From positions 2,418,001 through 2,482,000 of the forward strand of contig NZ_CP073766.1 in NCBI RefSeq assembly GCF_018255755.1: a DNA stretch of 64,000 nt, written 5' to 3'. This DNA is from Chitinophaga sp. HK235. Its GTDB lineage: Bacteria; Bacteroidota; Bacteroidia; Chitinophagales; Chitinophagaceae. The notes beneath the pieces are model-generated. The model made no database searches. It had not been told where the DNA came from and saw nothing but the letters and a program-made list of their open reading frames with translations. This document shows positions 49,220 through 59,500 of this stretch, piece by piece. How positions within the stretch are numbered: position 1 is the stretch's first letter; every line of letters starts with the position of its first letter. Both the position numbers and the translations under genes were made by a program.

Positions 49220-49765
49220 TTATGACTTTAAAAACAGCCAGGCTAACAGTATCATCATTATATCAAAAAGTTTGGCCCTCAATATCTTCAATGCCTTTCC
49301 CATCTGTACTTCCACCGTTTTAACAGACAGTCCCATATCGGCGGCTATTTCAGCATATTTCAATCCTTCAAACCTGCTTTTGCTGAAGATAAGTTTACAT
49401 TGAGGAGACAGCGCTTCGATATGCTCCATAATTTTACGGTGCGTTTCCTTGCTGACCAGTTCATTACGATGTTCGTATACCGGCTGGTGATAAGCCACGT
49501 AACTGTCTTTCACCTTCTGGTGCCGCTTAATGTTAAGGCAGTAATGATATACGGCTGTATACAGATACGACTTTACCGACTGTTGTTCATCTATCTCCTT
49601 TCTTTTCTCCCATAACTTCAGAAAAACGGCCTGCACAGCATCTTTGGCATCGTCGTTGTCCTTCAGAATTGTAAAGGCATAACGATGCAGCCCTTCGAAG
49701 TAGGTTTGAAAATATTCTTCCACCAGTTTATCCTGGTCTTTAGCTTTGCCAAAATATATGTTCAC
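49220..49765 (-). CDS. ECF-type RNA polymerase sigma factor
   Basis: The 181-residue protein has region 2 (YFEGLHRYAFTILKDNDDAKDAVQAVFLKLWEKRKEI) and region 4 (LSPQCKLIFSKSRFEGLKYAEIAADMGLSVKTVEVQMGKAL), typical of Bacteroidota ECF sigma factors. The C-terminus continues into a hydrophobic helix (LFDIMMILLAWLFLK) that could touch the membrane or FecR. It leads the sigma-fecR-STN/barrel operon; a -7 box candidate lies at 49846. This set is separate from the sigma/FecR pair of the polysaccharide locus. Confidence 0.93.
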   Translation of the reverse strand: MNIYFGKAKDQDKLVEEYFQTYFEGLHRYAFTILKDNDDAKDAVQAVFLKLWEKRKEIDEQQSVKSYLYTAVYHYCLNIKRHQKVKDSYVAYHQPVYEHRNELVSKETHRKIMEHIEALSPQCKLIFSKSRFEGLKYAEIAADMGLSVKTVEVQMGKALKILRAKLFDIMMILLAWLFLKS

Positions 49766-49845
49766 TCGTTAGCTGCTTACCGTGATTATTTCAATAGCTC
49801 CCCATAACAATACACCTCACATTTAAAACACCCTTATATCGGCGC

Positions 49846-49853
49846 CAAAAATA
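49846..49853 (-). promoter_or_regulatory. -7 box candidate (TATTTTTG) of the sigma-fecR operon
   Basis: TATTTTTG on the minus strand matches TAnnTTTG and lies 81 bp before the sigma-factor ATG. The -33 region has no clear TTG. The spacer also carries the divergent promoter of the cytochrome c peroxidase gene. Confidence 0.35.
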
Positions 49854-49918
49854 ATTTATTTCTTTTTCCATAAGGGAAAAATCTCTCGAGTGTGTATTAA
49901 AGCAAAACCAAGGATACC

Positions 49919-51130
49919 ATGAACAAAAAACTTTTCATCGCCCTGATATTACTGTTCGCCGTAGCTGCCTGTAAAAAAAATGATGATGTCCACAAACCCG
50001 GGCCCGGCGAAGGGCCATCCAAACCAACGCCGACTACACCGGGTACTCCGGGTACCCCAGGAAACCCTAACCTGCCTGGTACGCTGTACGATTACGTTGG
50101 TACCCGTAACAACATGCCACCTTATATACAGGCGTTCCTGGCCTCCCGGTCGGAGCTGGATGTTACCCCTGCCGGCAACCCAATCACCAATGCCGGCGCC
50201 ACTTTAGGCAGGGTATTATTTTACGACAAAGTCCTTTCTGTCAACAACACCCGTTCCTGTGGCTCTTGCCACCACCAGGACAAGGCTTTCACCGATGGCG
50301 TAGCCCAGTCCTCCGGCTTTGACAACGGCGTCACCCGCCGCAACAGCATGCCTGTTGTCAACATGCGCTTCTCTGGTACCAAAGCCATGTTCTGGGACAT
50401 GCGGGCAGCCGACCTGGAAACACAAACGTTGATGCCTGTACTCGATCATATTGAAATGGGCATGCCCTCACTAACCGCGCTGGAATCAAAGCTTGGCGGT
50501 ATCTCCTATTACCCTGCCCTGTTTAAGGCTGCTTTCGGCAGTGAGGCCGTTACCTCCGCCAGGATTGCCAATGCCTTATCACAGTTTATACGCAGTATCG
50601 TCTCCTTCCGCTCTAAATACGATGAAGGTATCGCCAGCAATTTCAGCAACTTCAGTGCAGCAGAGAAAAACGGTCTGCGCCTTTTACAGGTCAACTTCTG
50701 CACTGAATGCCACAGCGACTTTTCTACCGCCAATGCCGGGAAAATACCATCTTTCCTACCCGTGGATAATACCGGTATCAATACAGGCTTCGGTTCCAAC
50801 AACGGCCTGGAAACCGACTACGCCGACAAAGGCATCGGGGAAATCACCCACAAGCCCACCGACCAGGGCACCTTTAAAATTCCAAGCCTGCGTAATGTGG
50901 CACTCACTGCACCGTATATGCATGACGGCCGTTTTGCCACGCTGGAAGAAGTATTGAATCATTATGCGTCGGGGATCAAACAAAATCCGAATATAGGGAT
51001 ACAGCTTATGGCAGCTAAACCCGGCGTTCCGTTATCTGTACAAGATAAGAGTGATATCATCGCTTTTCTGCATACACTGACAGATCAGCAGCTGATCAAA
51101 GATCCGAAATATGCGGATCCGTTTAAATGA
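49919..51130 (+). CDS. Di-haem cytochrome c peroxidase lipoprotein (CcpA/MauG family)
   Basis: The 403-residue protein has a lipoprotein signal (Cys18 in AVAACKK) followed by a Pro/Gly/Thr-rich tether (about residues 27-54). Two haem-binding motifs are present: CGSCHH (114-119) and CTECHS (261-266), the layout of bacterial di-haem peroxidases. MHDGRFATLEEVLNHY near the C-terminus is also family-typical. It would reduce H2O2 to water in the periplasm using electrons from a cytochrome. It is transcribed divergently from the sigma-fecR operon and ends at a strong hairpin. MauG-type cofactor-modifying activity cannot be excluded. Confidence 0.93.
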   Translation: MNKKLFIALILLFAVAACKKNDDVHKPGPGEGPSKPTPTTPGTPGTPGNPNLPGTLYDYVGTRNNMPPYIQAFLASRSELDVTPAGNPITNAGATLGRVLFYDKVLSVNNTRSCGSCHHQDKAFTDGVAQSSGFDNGVTRRNSMPVVNMRFSGTKAMFWDMRAADLETQTLMPVLDHIEMGMPSLTALESKLGGISYYPALFKAAFGSEAVTSARIANALSQFIRSIVSFRSKYDEGIASNFSNFSAAEKNGLRLLQVNFCTECHSDFSTANAGKIPSFLPVDNTGINTGFGSNNGLETDYADKGIGEITHKPTDQGTFKIPSLRNVALTAPYMHDGRFATLEEVLNHYASGIKQNPNIGIQLMAAKPGVPLSVQDKSDIIAFLHTLTDQQLIKDPKYADPFK

Positions 51131-51140
51131 GTTATCTGAC

Positions 51141-51186
51141 AAAAAAGACGAGGCTATGAAGAAAACCTCATAGCCTCGTCTCTTAA
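51141..51186. terminator. Bidirectional terminator between the peroxidase and RHS operons
   Basis: AGACGAGGCTATGA (51146-51159) and TCATAGCCTCGTCT (51168-51181) form a perfect 14-bp stem with an 8-nt loop. TTTTTT follows on the minus strand and a weaker CTTAAAAT on the plus strand, so it ends both convergent transcripts. Confidence 0.9.
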
Positions 51187-51229
51187 AATATTAGCGCTAC
51201 CAATAGCACAATTGTCACTATCACCTAAA

Positions 51230-51973
51230 CTATCGGATTCTATCCAGATCCTTATTGTCTGCCAATTCCAGATAACAATTCTTATTGGCAAAGTACAACC
51301 TCCCATCTTCCCTGTTTAAAAAACTTATCGGGCCTTTTGCACCTGTACAAGTTGAACACAGGTTATACTTTAATACTGTTCCATCATCAAGCGTAACTAA
51401 ATAACTACTTTTTCCAAGTTCCTTTATGTTCAGCGCCAGGTCGTCGTCAGGTATATACTGCTGATTGGCTTTAATGGAAACAGTGGGATACGAAACAAAT
51501 TTCAGCCCTCTGTATATATTGGTTCCATTATAATTTTCCAAAGCGGCAAACATAAAAATAGTATCCTTCCCATTTGCCAGGTAAAGGTGTCTATCTCCGG
51601 ATTTACGCAATACGGTACAACCTTTAAAATTAAAATTACGTTCACCGTTTCGCAATTCCATGTTTTCAAAGAAAAACGTATCTATTGTTGGCCGGTTACC
51701 AACGTAGTGATATTTTACTCTTTGGATATGAGGATACCTGACACCTTTATATATAAGAGGACCCACATGTTCCATCCAGACGTATACCGGAAGTCCATCC
51801 TCACCAACATTCTTCAATGTTGCTGAATTTGATACTCCTGCCGGTCTTTTAACAGTATCGGCACTTTTGTCCGATTTAGATTCCTGCTGCTTTAATGTAT
51901 CCATACAACTTACATTCATCAGGAAGGAAGCAAACAAAGTGACTACAATTATATGGAGCATCATCGCTTTCAT
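51230..51973 (-). CDS. Exported protein of unknown function downstream of the RHS toxin-like gene
   Basis: From the Met at 51973 the protein has 247 residues, beginning with a hydrophobic signal (MLHIIVVTLFASFLMNVSC) whose Cys23 could be lipidated, although the lipobox is weak. The mature part is mostly beta-strand, with YVWMEHVGPLIYKGVRYPHI, TIDTFFFENMELRN and a CSTC pair late in the chain. I do not recognise the family. It starts 7 bp after the RHS gene stop, the usual place of an immunity gene, so protection of the cell from the RHS tip is a reasonable inference but not shown. An in-frame start at 52021 would overlap the RHS gene. Confidence 0.7.
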   Translation of the reverse strand: MKAMMLHIIVVTLFASFLMNVSCMDTLKQQESKSDKSADTVKRPAGVSNSATLKNVGEDGLPVYVWMEHVGPLIYKGVRYPHIQRVKYHYVGNRPTIDTFFFENMELRNGERNFNFKGCTVLRKSGDRHLYLANGKDTIFMFAALENYNGTNIYRGLKFVSYPTVSIKANQQYIPDDDLALNIKELGKSSYLVTLDDGTVLKYNLCSTCTGAKGPISFLNREDGRLYFANKNCYLELADNKDLDRIR

Positions 51974-51980
51974 AGAACAT

Positions 51981-54900
51981 TTATGGTATCTGAATTCTTT
52001 TAACATCATACTCATCCTCAATATCTTTAATATTCCCTATTCCATACAAGGTATTAAAGTTCCAGTCAACACCGCCAGCATCACCAACGGCCCGGGCAAA
52101 TTTAGCACAATAGGTAGCTTTTTCGCAATAATCATATCCACCTGCGTACCCACCAAAGGGAATATATCCTTCACTTTCAGCCCCCCGTGCATAACGCAAC
52201 ATTGCCTGATAATCCAGCCCCCTGGCAAGTGCACCTACAATCCTCCCATATCCCTTGAATACATCGGAATTATATAATTTCTTCAGAAGAATTGTAACAT
52301 TTTCATTGTCTGCTTTCTTAAAATCCCAATTGGTCAAAGCTAATTTTTTGTAGTGTTTGCTGGAGCGGACTGCACCTTCATCTTTTCCTCTGACTTTATC
52401 TCCCAGATCAGGTCTATCATACCGACCAAAATCAAAATAGCTCGTTTTACCTTCACTATTAATCAATATAACACCTGCATGTCCACCGTCCACCTTGCCA
52501 TCTCCGTCACTAAAAACTCTATCAACCCATCGAAAAAATCCCTGATTAGTAGGAATATCAGGTTTGGCATCCGGGAATGCCACAAAAACAGCCATTCCAT
52601 TTTTCTCGATCGCTCCTTCTGACTCCATAGACTTCTTTACAACTTCCCACCCAACTTCTTCTCCATTCTCATCTTCATAGCGACCTGTTTTCCAATTATA
52701 GGTATAGGGTGCCATTCCTTCAGGGTCCAGGAATCTTATTGGATTATCGAAACTATAACTATAGGGAGACCATCTCCGCATTTTATCTGCTTTGGGATCT
52801 ACATGCCACCAACGACCAGTTTGCTGATCATACATTCTTGCACTAAAATCATAAATCTCCAATCCGCTTCCATCACTAAACTCACGCTCCTGTAGTTCCT
52901 TACCATTATACTTCATCCGGTTGGCTGGATACGACAGCCCTTTATAGGCGGATGAGGATATCCCGCTCATCGTCAGCCCAAAAGGATAGTAATGAGTTTC
53001 TTCCAGCAATGGTCCTCTCACATGTGTCACCTGAAGATTGTCAAAATACACATTGATATTCGGGGTTTCGTTACTGGTATAAATGTACAAATAGCCGTTC
53101 TTAGTAATGGGCATATCTGTTTTCAGGTGTGTTTTAAATTCACCGTCGGCACCCACCTGTTCCATGCCACTTCCATTATCTACAAGATTAAAGTGTTCAT
53201 CAAACAATACCCAGGACACATAAGCCTTGGCCCTGACAGGATTATAACTTCTGTTATTCAGAAAGGACTGTATGCTGTTACCTAAAGTACCTCCTGTTTG
53301 CAAGTCTACTGAAGCCACTTTGCCACTAAGTCCACTGATACCATCACTCATTGCCACCAGCAGATTACTCAACGGATTAACAGGGGTTCCCGGTGTATTT
53401 CCGCCTGATTGCCACCAACTGCTTACCCGTAGATGGAAACGATCTCCTGCCATTACCTTTAAAGTGATAGATGGACCTATTTTATTTCCATCTCCGTTTA
53501 GCCGTGCTACATAGTCGTTAGGACTGGTATAATTATCCGCGGGATATCCTGTAGGTTTGGCTGTCCTGGTCTGGTCAATATTTGCATATAAGGCATTTTC
53601 GACTGCGGCTTTGCCTGGCTCCATAGTCGCTGCCGGATAAAGATCTGTCTGCTGCTCATCAGTAAGCACCACTCTCGTATTTCCGATATGATCTTTTACG
53701 AAGTAATCATAAGCCCAGGCACCAGTGCTTGCATTGTAACGAATACGCCCTTCCTCCTGCCCCATCGTTGACAGTACGTTGTCTTTATACTCTATTCCAC
53801 CAATATAAGTGCTGGTTGAATTTTTTTCTACATTACCATTTGCCGCAGAGGCCAGTTCGTGCACTCGTTTTTCCAGCTTATTACCAAGTGCATCGTAAAT
53901 AAAAGTGACATCACCTTTATTGGGGAAAGTAGTTTTGTATGGGAGATTTAAAAGATTATACCGAATGGAGCCGATTCCCTTATTGTTATCTTTAGTGAGA
54001 TTACCATTAGGATCATAATCATAGTCATCATCTGTCCTGTTCCTATCTGTAAAATCTCCGAGCTTAAAGTCTTTTGTCCCTATGGAAGGGGCTTCTGTGA
54101 CTGAAGAAAGCTTATTTGCCAGCTGATTGGTCTGATAACGGTATTGCATATCATCAACAATACTGCTGCCTCCTGCAGGTAACATTCCCCATTGCTGCAT
54201 CGCTTTTATATTACCATTTTCGTCATAGGCGGTAGCAGGATTGAGACCATCTCCTATTTTCATACTGAAATTTACGGTACTATTCCCCCAATCGCCATTG
54301 GCAAATTGTGTAAAATCTCCTTTCAACAGCCTTCCGGAATAATCATAACCATACCCATAAGCACGTTGTTCGCCATCACCTGCACTTTTCCACCTGACAC
54401 CCGCTATATTTCCATTGAGTTGATTACTACTGAAGCCCCAATCATAGCTGATATCCATACCAAAATAGTGGCCGGTGCCATTAGCACTCACATATCCTGT
54501 ATTAATCCCTTTTAGCCAGCCTCTTATATTGGAAGTATAGTCGAGGGTTTCAATAGCTGTTGTAGTCAGATTTCCATTTGCGTCCTTTTTCTGGCCTAAT
54601 TGTTTAAGCTTCAACTGTCCCAGGCTGTTATATTCATTTCTGGCTACCATACGTTCTGTAGCAACATCATCGTTCAACATCTTCTTCACTGTTATCAGTT
54701 TACCTGTGGCATCATATAAAAAAGACGTTTTTACCCGAACGGCCGATTGCCCGGAGGAAGGATTACGGAAGACATTGTAGGTGCATACCAGGCTACCAGA
54801 AAAATTATATCGTTGTGTTCTTATATCAATCCCACCTTTATAATTATCTGCCTGTTCCTGTATCAGTCTTCCCTTCTGGTCATAATAATCCACCCGTTCC

Positions 54901-56546
54901 AGCCATGCACCTGTACCAGGGTTATCAGGATCTTCCAGCACTCTTACCCTTACACCCGTTACCTGCCCGTTTACTGCATAACAAGGGTTATCCGGTAACT
55001 CATCTGCATAGTTGTTACCTCCCTTATCCAGTTTCGATTTATCCGTGGTTGTATAATTTTTATCGGATGGGGCCCAGTCGTAATTATCATAATAGGTAAA
55101 TGTCAGGGCTGTGAATATTGCACCCGGTGGAACCGGGTTATTAAGCACTGTTACTGTGCTATTAACAGGACGTGGGGTAGCCGGAACTATTTCTGCAGCA
55201 AAGTCGGCATTGATCTCTGATTCAAAACCAACTTCAAATCCAATACTATTGGATGCCTGATAACCGGGCTGCCCAATCTGGCGCTCCCTTATCTGTAAGT
55301 CTGATGGAATATCAGATACACGGGCACCAGCATCACTCACTGTTCCGGATGCATTGCCACCTGTACTGGCATCTGTATATTGCTGTAAGGTCTGACGGGT
55401 ACCGCTATAAGTGGTAATACCTGTAGATACTGGTCTGTTGAGATGATCATAGAGGGTCGTCTTCCACCAGTTTTTTGTACACATATTTCCTTCCTGAGTG
55501 AATACCAACCTATCCCGTTGATCATATACTAAATATATCCATTCCGCTCCCGGTACTTTTTTCCCGATCATACGTCCTCTGTTATCATATTCATAACGAA
55601 AACAAAGTTCCGCAAGGATATCTGCTGACAGTATCCAATTACCTGCAGACAACATCGTTGCTACTGCTTTGGGAGGAATCACCACTCTCAGCTGATTCAG
55701 TCTGTCATAGATATAAAGGGTTGTCAGCCAACCATTGTAGGCGCCAGACGTAGTTGCACTTACCTGTACCTTCTTTGCTACTACCCGGCTCTCTTTATCG
55801 GTAAAAGTAATAACCGCACTTCCATCTTCTGTGATCACCGTATTTTTTATCAGCGTACCCGCAGCATAATTAGCTCCTGCTACCGGAGTATTTTCCGTAC
55901 CATTAACAAATTCCTGGAACCCAATGCTCCATACCGGCAGTTGGTCTGCAGCAGTATTAATATCATAGCTATTTTGCACACCATTATTATTGCCCACCCA
56001 GCTGTTACCTGGCGACATTGTCTTCACCACTCTGTTTAATGGCGACGGCTCAAATACCTGTTGTCCATAATAATATTGTTCATTTTTAAGCCCTGGCTCG
56101 TTGAGCTGAAAGTTGTTATAAAAGTTTTTTTGCGCAGAAAATGGAGCCAGCTTGAAATTGCCTCCGGTGACATCGCTTTCATAGGCAAGATGCTGGTATA
56201 TCTCCCTGCTCCATGCATCGTATTCCTGTTGTTCCACCAGGTCCTTTCCATTACCGGAGGCCTGCCAGGAAACCCTTTGCAGTGGCTTACCCAGCCCATC
56301 TACATACTGTGTGACCCGCTTGGCATCTCCGGACGACGTCACACCAGTCACGGATGCTTCAGTAGCCAATGGGCGTTGTGGCGCCCATGTCCGGATATAA
56401 TTTAACTCCACACCACTGGCATAGTCAGTGCCGGTATGAATGGGTGCTGTGCCGGCAGGAACAGTGGTAATAGCCGAGGGCTTGTTCTGCGCGTTTGCAC
56501 CTATACTGAACAAAAAGAGTATACTTATGATAAATGTAATACGCAT
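51981..56546 (-). CDS. RHS-repeat protein with C-terminal permuted papain-like tip (candidate polymorphic toxin)
   Basis: The 1521-residue protein has a signal peptide (ending NAQ), a Bacteroidota N-terminal RHS module (DUF6443-like, YIRTWAPQRP), many YD repeats (YDYDPNGNLTKDNN, YDALGNKLEKRV), and the RHS core (FSARMYDQQTGRWWHVDPKADKMRRWSPYSYSFDNP). The core ends with PIRFLDPEG at about 1269-1277, matching the PxxxxDPxG junction of polymorphic toxins. The last 244 residues carry GGHAGVILI (His1356) and later YCEKATYCAKFARAVGD (Cys1474, Cys1480), a His-before-Cys order like permuted NlpC/P60 or LRAT-type enzymes. The tip DNA is visibly more A+T-rich. A partner RHS gene lies upstream and a possible immunity gene downstream. 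Confidence 0.85.
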   Translation of the reverse strand: MRITFIISILFLFSIGANAQNKPSAITTVPAGTAPIHTGTDYASGVELNYIRTWAPQRPLATEASVTGVTSSGDAKRVTQYVDGLGKPLQRVSWQASGNGKDLVEQQEYDAWSREIYQHLAYESDVTGGNFKLAPFSAQKNFYNNFQLNEPGLKNEQYYYGQQVFEPSPLNRVVKTMSPGNSWVGNNNGVQNSYDINTAADQLPVWSIGFQEFVNGTENTPVAGANYAAGTLIKNTVITEDGSAVITFTDKESRVVAKKVQVSATTSGAYNGWLTTLYIYDRLNQLRVVIPPKAVATMLSAGNWILSADILAELCFRYEYDNRGRMIGKKVPGAEWIYLVYDQRDRLVFTQEGNMCTKNWWKTTLYDHLNRPVSTGITTYSGTRQTLQQYTDASTGGNASGTVSDAGARVSDIPSDLQIRERQIGQPGYQASNSIGFEVGFESEINADFAAEIVPATPRPVNSTVTVLNNPVPPGAIFTALTFTYYDNYDWAPSDKNYTTTDKSKLDKGGNNYADELPDNPCYAVNGQVTGVRVRVLEDPDNPGTGAWLERVDYYDQKGRLIQEQADNYKGGIDIRTQRYNFSGSLVCTYNVFRNPSSGQSAVRVKTSFLYDATGKLITVKKMLNDDVATERMVARNEYNSLGQLKLKQLGQKKDANGNLTTTAIETLDYTSNIRGWLKGINTGYVSANGTGHYFGMDISYDWGFSSNQLNGNIAGVRWKSAGDGEQRAYGYGYDYSGRLLKGDFTQFANGDWGNSTVNFSMKIGDGLNPATAYDENGNIKAMQQWGMLPAGGSSIVDDMQYRYQTNQLANKLSSVTEAPSIGTKDFKLGDFTDRNRTDDDYDYDPNGNLTKDNNKGIGSIRYNLLNLPYKTTFPNKGDVTFIYDALGNKLEKRVHELASAANGNVEKNSTSTYIGGIEYKDNVLSTMGQEEGRIRYNASTGAWAYDYFVKDHIGNTRVVLTDEQQTDLYPAATMEPGKAAVENALYANIDQTRTAKPTGYPADNYTSPNDYVARLNGDGNKIGPSITLKVMAGDRFHLRVSSWWQSGGNTPGTPVNPLSNLLVAMSDGISGLSGKVASVDLQTGGTLGNSIQSFLNNRSYNPVRAKAYVSWVLFDEHFNLVDNGSGMEQVGADGEFKTHLKTDMPITKNGYLYIYTSNETPNINVYFDNLQVTHVRGPLLEETHYYPFGLTMSGISSSAYKGLSYPANRMKYNGKELQEREFSDGSGLEIYDFSARMYDQQTGRWWHVDPKADKMRRWSPYSYSFDNPIRFLDPEGMAPYTYNWKTGRYEDENGEEVGWEVVKKSMESEGAIEKNGMAVFVAFPDAKPDIPTNQGFFRWVDRVFSDGDGKVDGGHAGVILINSEGKTSYFDFGRYDRPDLGDKVRGKDEGAVRSSKHYKKLALTNWDFKKADNENVTILLKKLYNSDVFKGYGRIVGALARGLDYQAMLRYARGAESEGYIPFGGYAGGYDYCEKATYCAKFARAVGDAGGVDWNFNTLYGIGNIKDIEDEYDVKRIQIP

Positions 56547-56590
56547 GTCTAAGTAGGGTTTTAAACTGTCTGCACTATCCGGGAATAACT

Positions 56591-59500
56591 TTACTGCACC
56601 TGTTTATATTGATATTCTGTCATGCTGACAATATTCCCATCAGCATCCTTTATCTGCTTCAGCCGGCCAAAGGCATCATACACATAATACAGCACATTAT
56701 TGGCCATATCACATTTGCTTGTTATGCCCACCAGCGGATCATAACTGAAAGTGTTCATGAAAGCATCTTTCGGATACAAGCGGAGTTCATCGATCGTTGT
56801 GTTTCCTGAAACACTGACCGTAGTAGTTCCTGAAGGAATGGAGAAAACATATAGCTTCCAGCTGCCGGTAGTACGTGTGATGGCAGACATCAACGTACCT
56901 CCGCTTACTGTCGGTTGGGATTTAGCCCATACGGTCAGCCAATAATTTTTGGAGGCGTCCAGAATACCGGTGCTACTACTGATACTGCCATTGACAAGGT
57001 TATACACGCTTTTGCCAGTGATAGCAGTATTATCTGTAACAGATACGCCAGCATAGGTCCAGCCACCTTTATCCCCTTCAAACGACGTATAGGCAACATT
57101 GCCGGGTAAAACATTCCGAACTTCCGCCACCGCATAGGCCTGATTATAGCCCCATAAATAACTGTTGAGTGCACCATCTCTTTGCGTAAAACTTATAATG
57201 TTGCCTTTCGTATCATAACCATTGTACAGTATCATTCTGTCATAGGGATTATTCAACCGGGCTACCAGCACCTCCTGCGGCTTCACCTGTGTTACTCCGT
57301 TCCAGAAGTTATAGCGGGTAAAAGTGCTGGCCATCAATTGATTGTTGTTATAGGTCTTTTGTTCTATGAGCGGAGCGATAATATTTCTGTCGATCATAGC
57401 ATCATAAACAGCAGTACCGGAAAAATCAAACGCATACTTGTTTTCCTGGCGCACCGTCTCATTGCTGCTGTTCGTAGTTTGGGTAACAGTAGGATAAAAA
57501 TGTTTATTACTGCCATAAGTATAGCTGGTTGTTTTTGTAAGCGCATTGGTGCCTGTAGCATCATAGGTTATTTCATCCGTGCGGGTCATGAAAACAGGTA
57601 CGGATACAGTATAGTATTTATCTACAATGAACTGTGCAGGATTGGTCCACCCTTCATCTACTTTGGAAAACGACAGCTGGAAATTAGCGATGAGGTTCTG
57701 ATTGGGATTACAATTTGTATTACCAGCCTGATAACAACCCCAATCATAAATGGCCTGATAGTAGTTTTTTGTACAGGCAATATCCCGGAAAGTATTATTA
57801 CTGCTGTTAAATGCAGATACTCTTTTTTCCAGCAACATGCCTGCATACCATTCTGAACTGGCGGAATATACCGGATCCGTCAATCCCACATCTCCAATAC
57901 CTCCGGAGTATTTGTATACCGTTCGCCCATTGCTGCCATCTTCTGCAGACATTTCTGTTACCTCCGTATAACCCATTGTATTATTCAGCGCCCCGCCAGC
58001 ACGGGTTTGCGCCGAGGAAGAATAAATATAGTAAGGGCAACCATTGGATGGAGGTTGATATACTTCCGCATACCCACCACTGGGTGGATAGATAATTGAG
58101 CTGCGGTTAGGATTGTTGAGGAAATTGTAATTATAAAACTTGCTGTCCGCTTGTTTCCCGGATTGATCATAACTTTTGAGCGACCTGATACGCAAACCAC
58201 CATACACGATCTTAGGGCCGGTAACAGTGCGGGTAATGGGCTTAGGCCAAAACACGCGTGCATAACCGTAATCATTTATATGTGTTCTGCCAATAGAGAT
58301 CCGGTAGGTATGACCAGTTATCAGCGTCAGTTGTTGTGACCCCTGGCCATTTCCCCCTCTGACACCTGTATTATCAGTTACGTCAAACAAAGTAAAAGCC
58401 AGATAGTCATCATAATTAAAGGGCTGCAACAGCCATTCCAGTGTTACAGTTCCTCCGTCAGCCACAAAATCATTCGCCAATGGCGCATTCGGATCATTAG
58501 GATCAAGTGATACTCCACCACCACCATAACCCAGTTCTGTAACAGTATAGGTTACATTGTCTATATGCGGTTCGTAAGTAAACATCGTATATCCACCGGT
58601 AGGATACTGGAGCTTTGTCAGTGTTCCGCTTTTCATATACTGAAAATCAGCAGACCGGTCCGCTCCATATGGCTTACCCTGGGAAATTGCAGGAGGTATC
58701 AGGCTTCCATTGCTTTTGCCGTTGTAATATCCCCATTCATCCTGCGAAAACGACAGGCGTTCCGGCAGGGGGTTTGTTTCATCGTAGGTAAAAACATAGG
58801 TAGGCTTACTGTCTTCCTTGGCAGTAAGCAGTTTTAATCTGCTGGTGTTGCCAGTACCAGTACCAAAATAACCATACGTGAAATTCCATCTTTTCACGAT
58901 CCCTGTATTATTATAGATATCAATCCCTTCCAGATAATTCCCGGCCTGCTGCCCATTATACAGAAGGTCCTGCCGTTTGGCCACACTGTAATTAAATACC
59001 ACCTGGGAAGGATTATCGTCTGCGTATATACGTTTTACCCTCAGTCCATTCACTGTAACTACGCGCTTGCACAATCTGTCCAGGGGTAATCCTCCGGAAC
59101 AGGGTACTGTTTTCTGGTAGCTGGCCTCTTCCATATTCTGGTCGTAGGTATAATTATAGGATTCATAATCAAACCTGACCGTACTGCCGTTAGGGCTTAC
59201 AATTTTCTCCAGAAAAGCAGTCGGCTGAAGCACTCCGGAATACTCCCTTCCACCCATTGTACCGGTAATACAGCTATAGTTATAGGATGATTGTTCCAGC
59301 GCAGTAAAATAATATTGAAAACCCTTATCGTCGGTTATCAGGAAGAGTGACTGCGCACCATTTATCCGGGTAATCCTGATTGCAGGATTGGCTGGCACCA
59401 GGCGGGCCTTATTCTGCTTATCAAAATAAAACTTGCCCGACTGTCCCATAAAATTAAAGCTGTAGATATCCCTTTCAAGATCCCTGTTATTGTTGATGGC

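Noticed and set aside
49919..51130. MauG-type maturase for the nearby quinoprotein oxidase
   Set aside because: The peroxidase lies in a separate transcript, is a lipoprotein exported to the periplasm, and the LodB-like flavoprotein already fits the maturation role.
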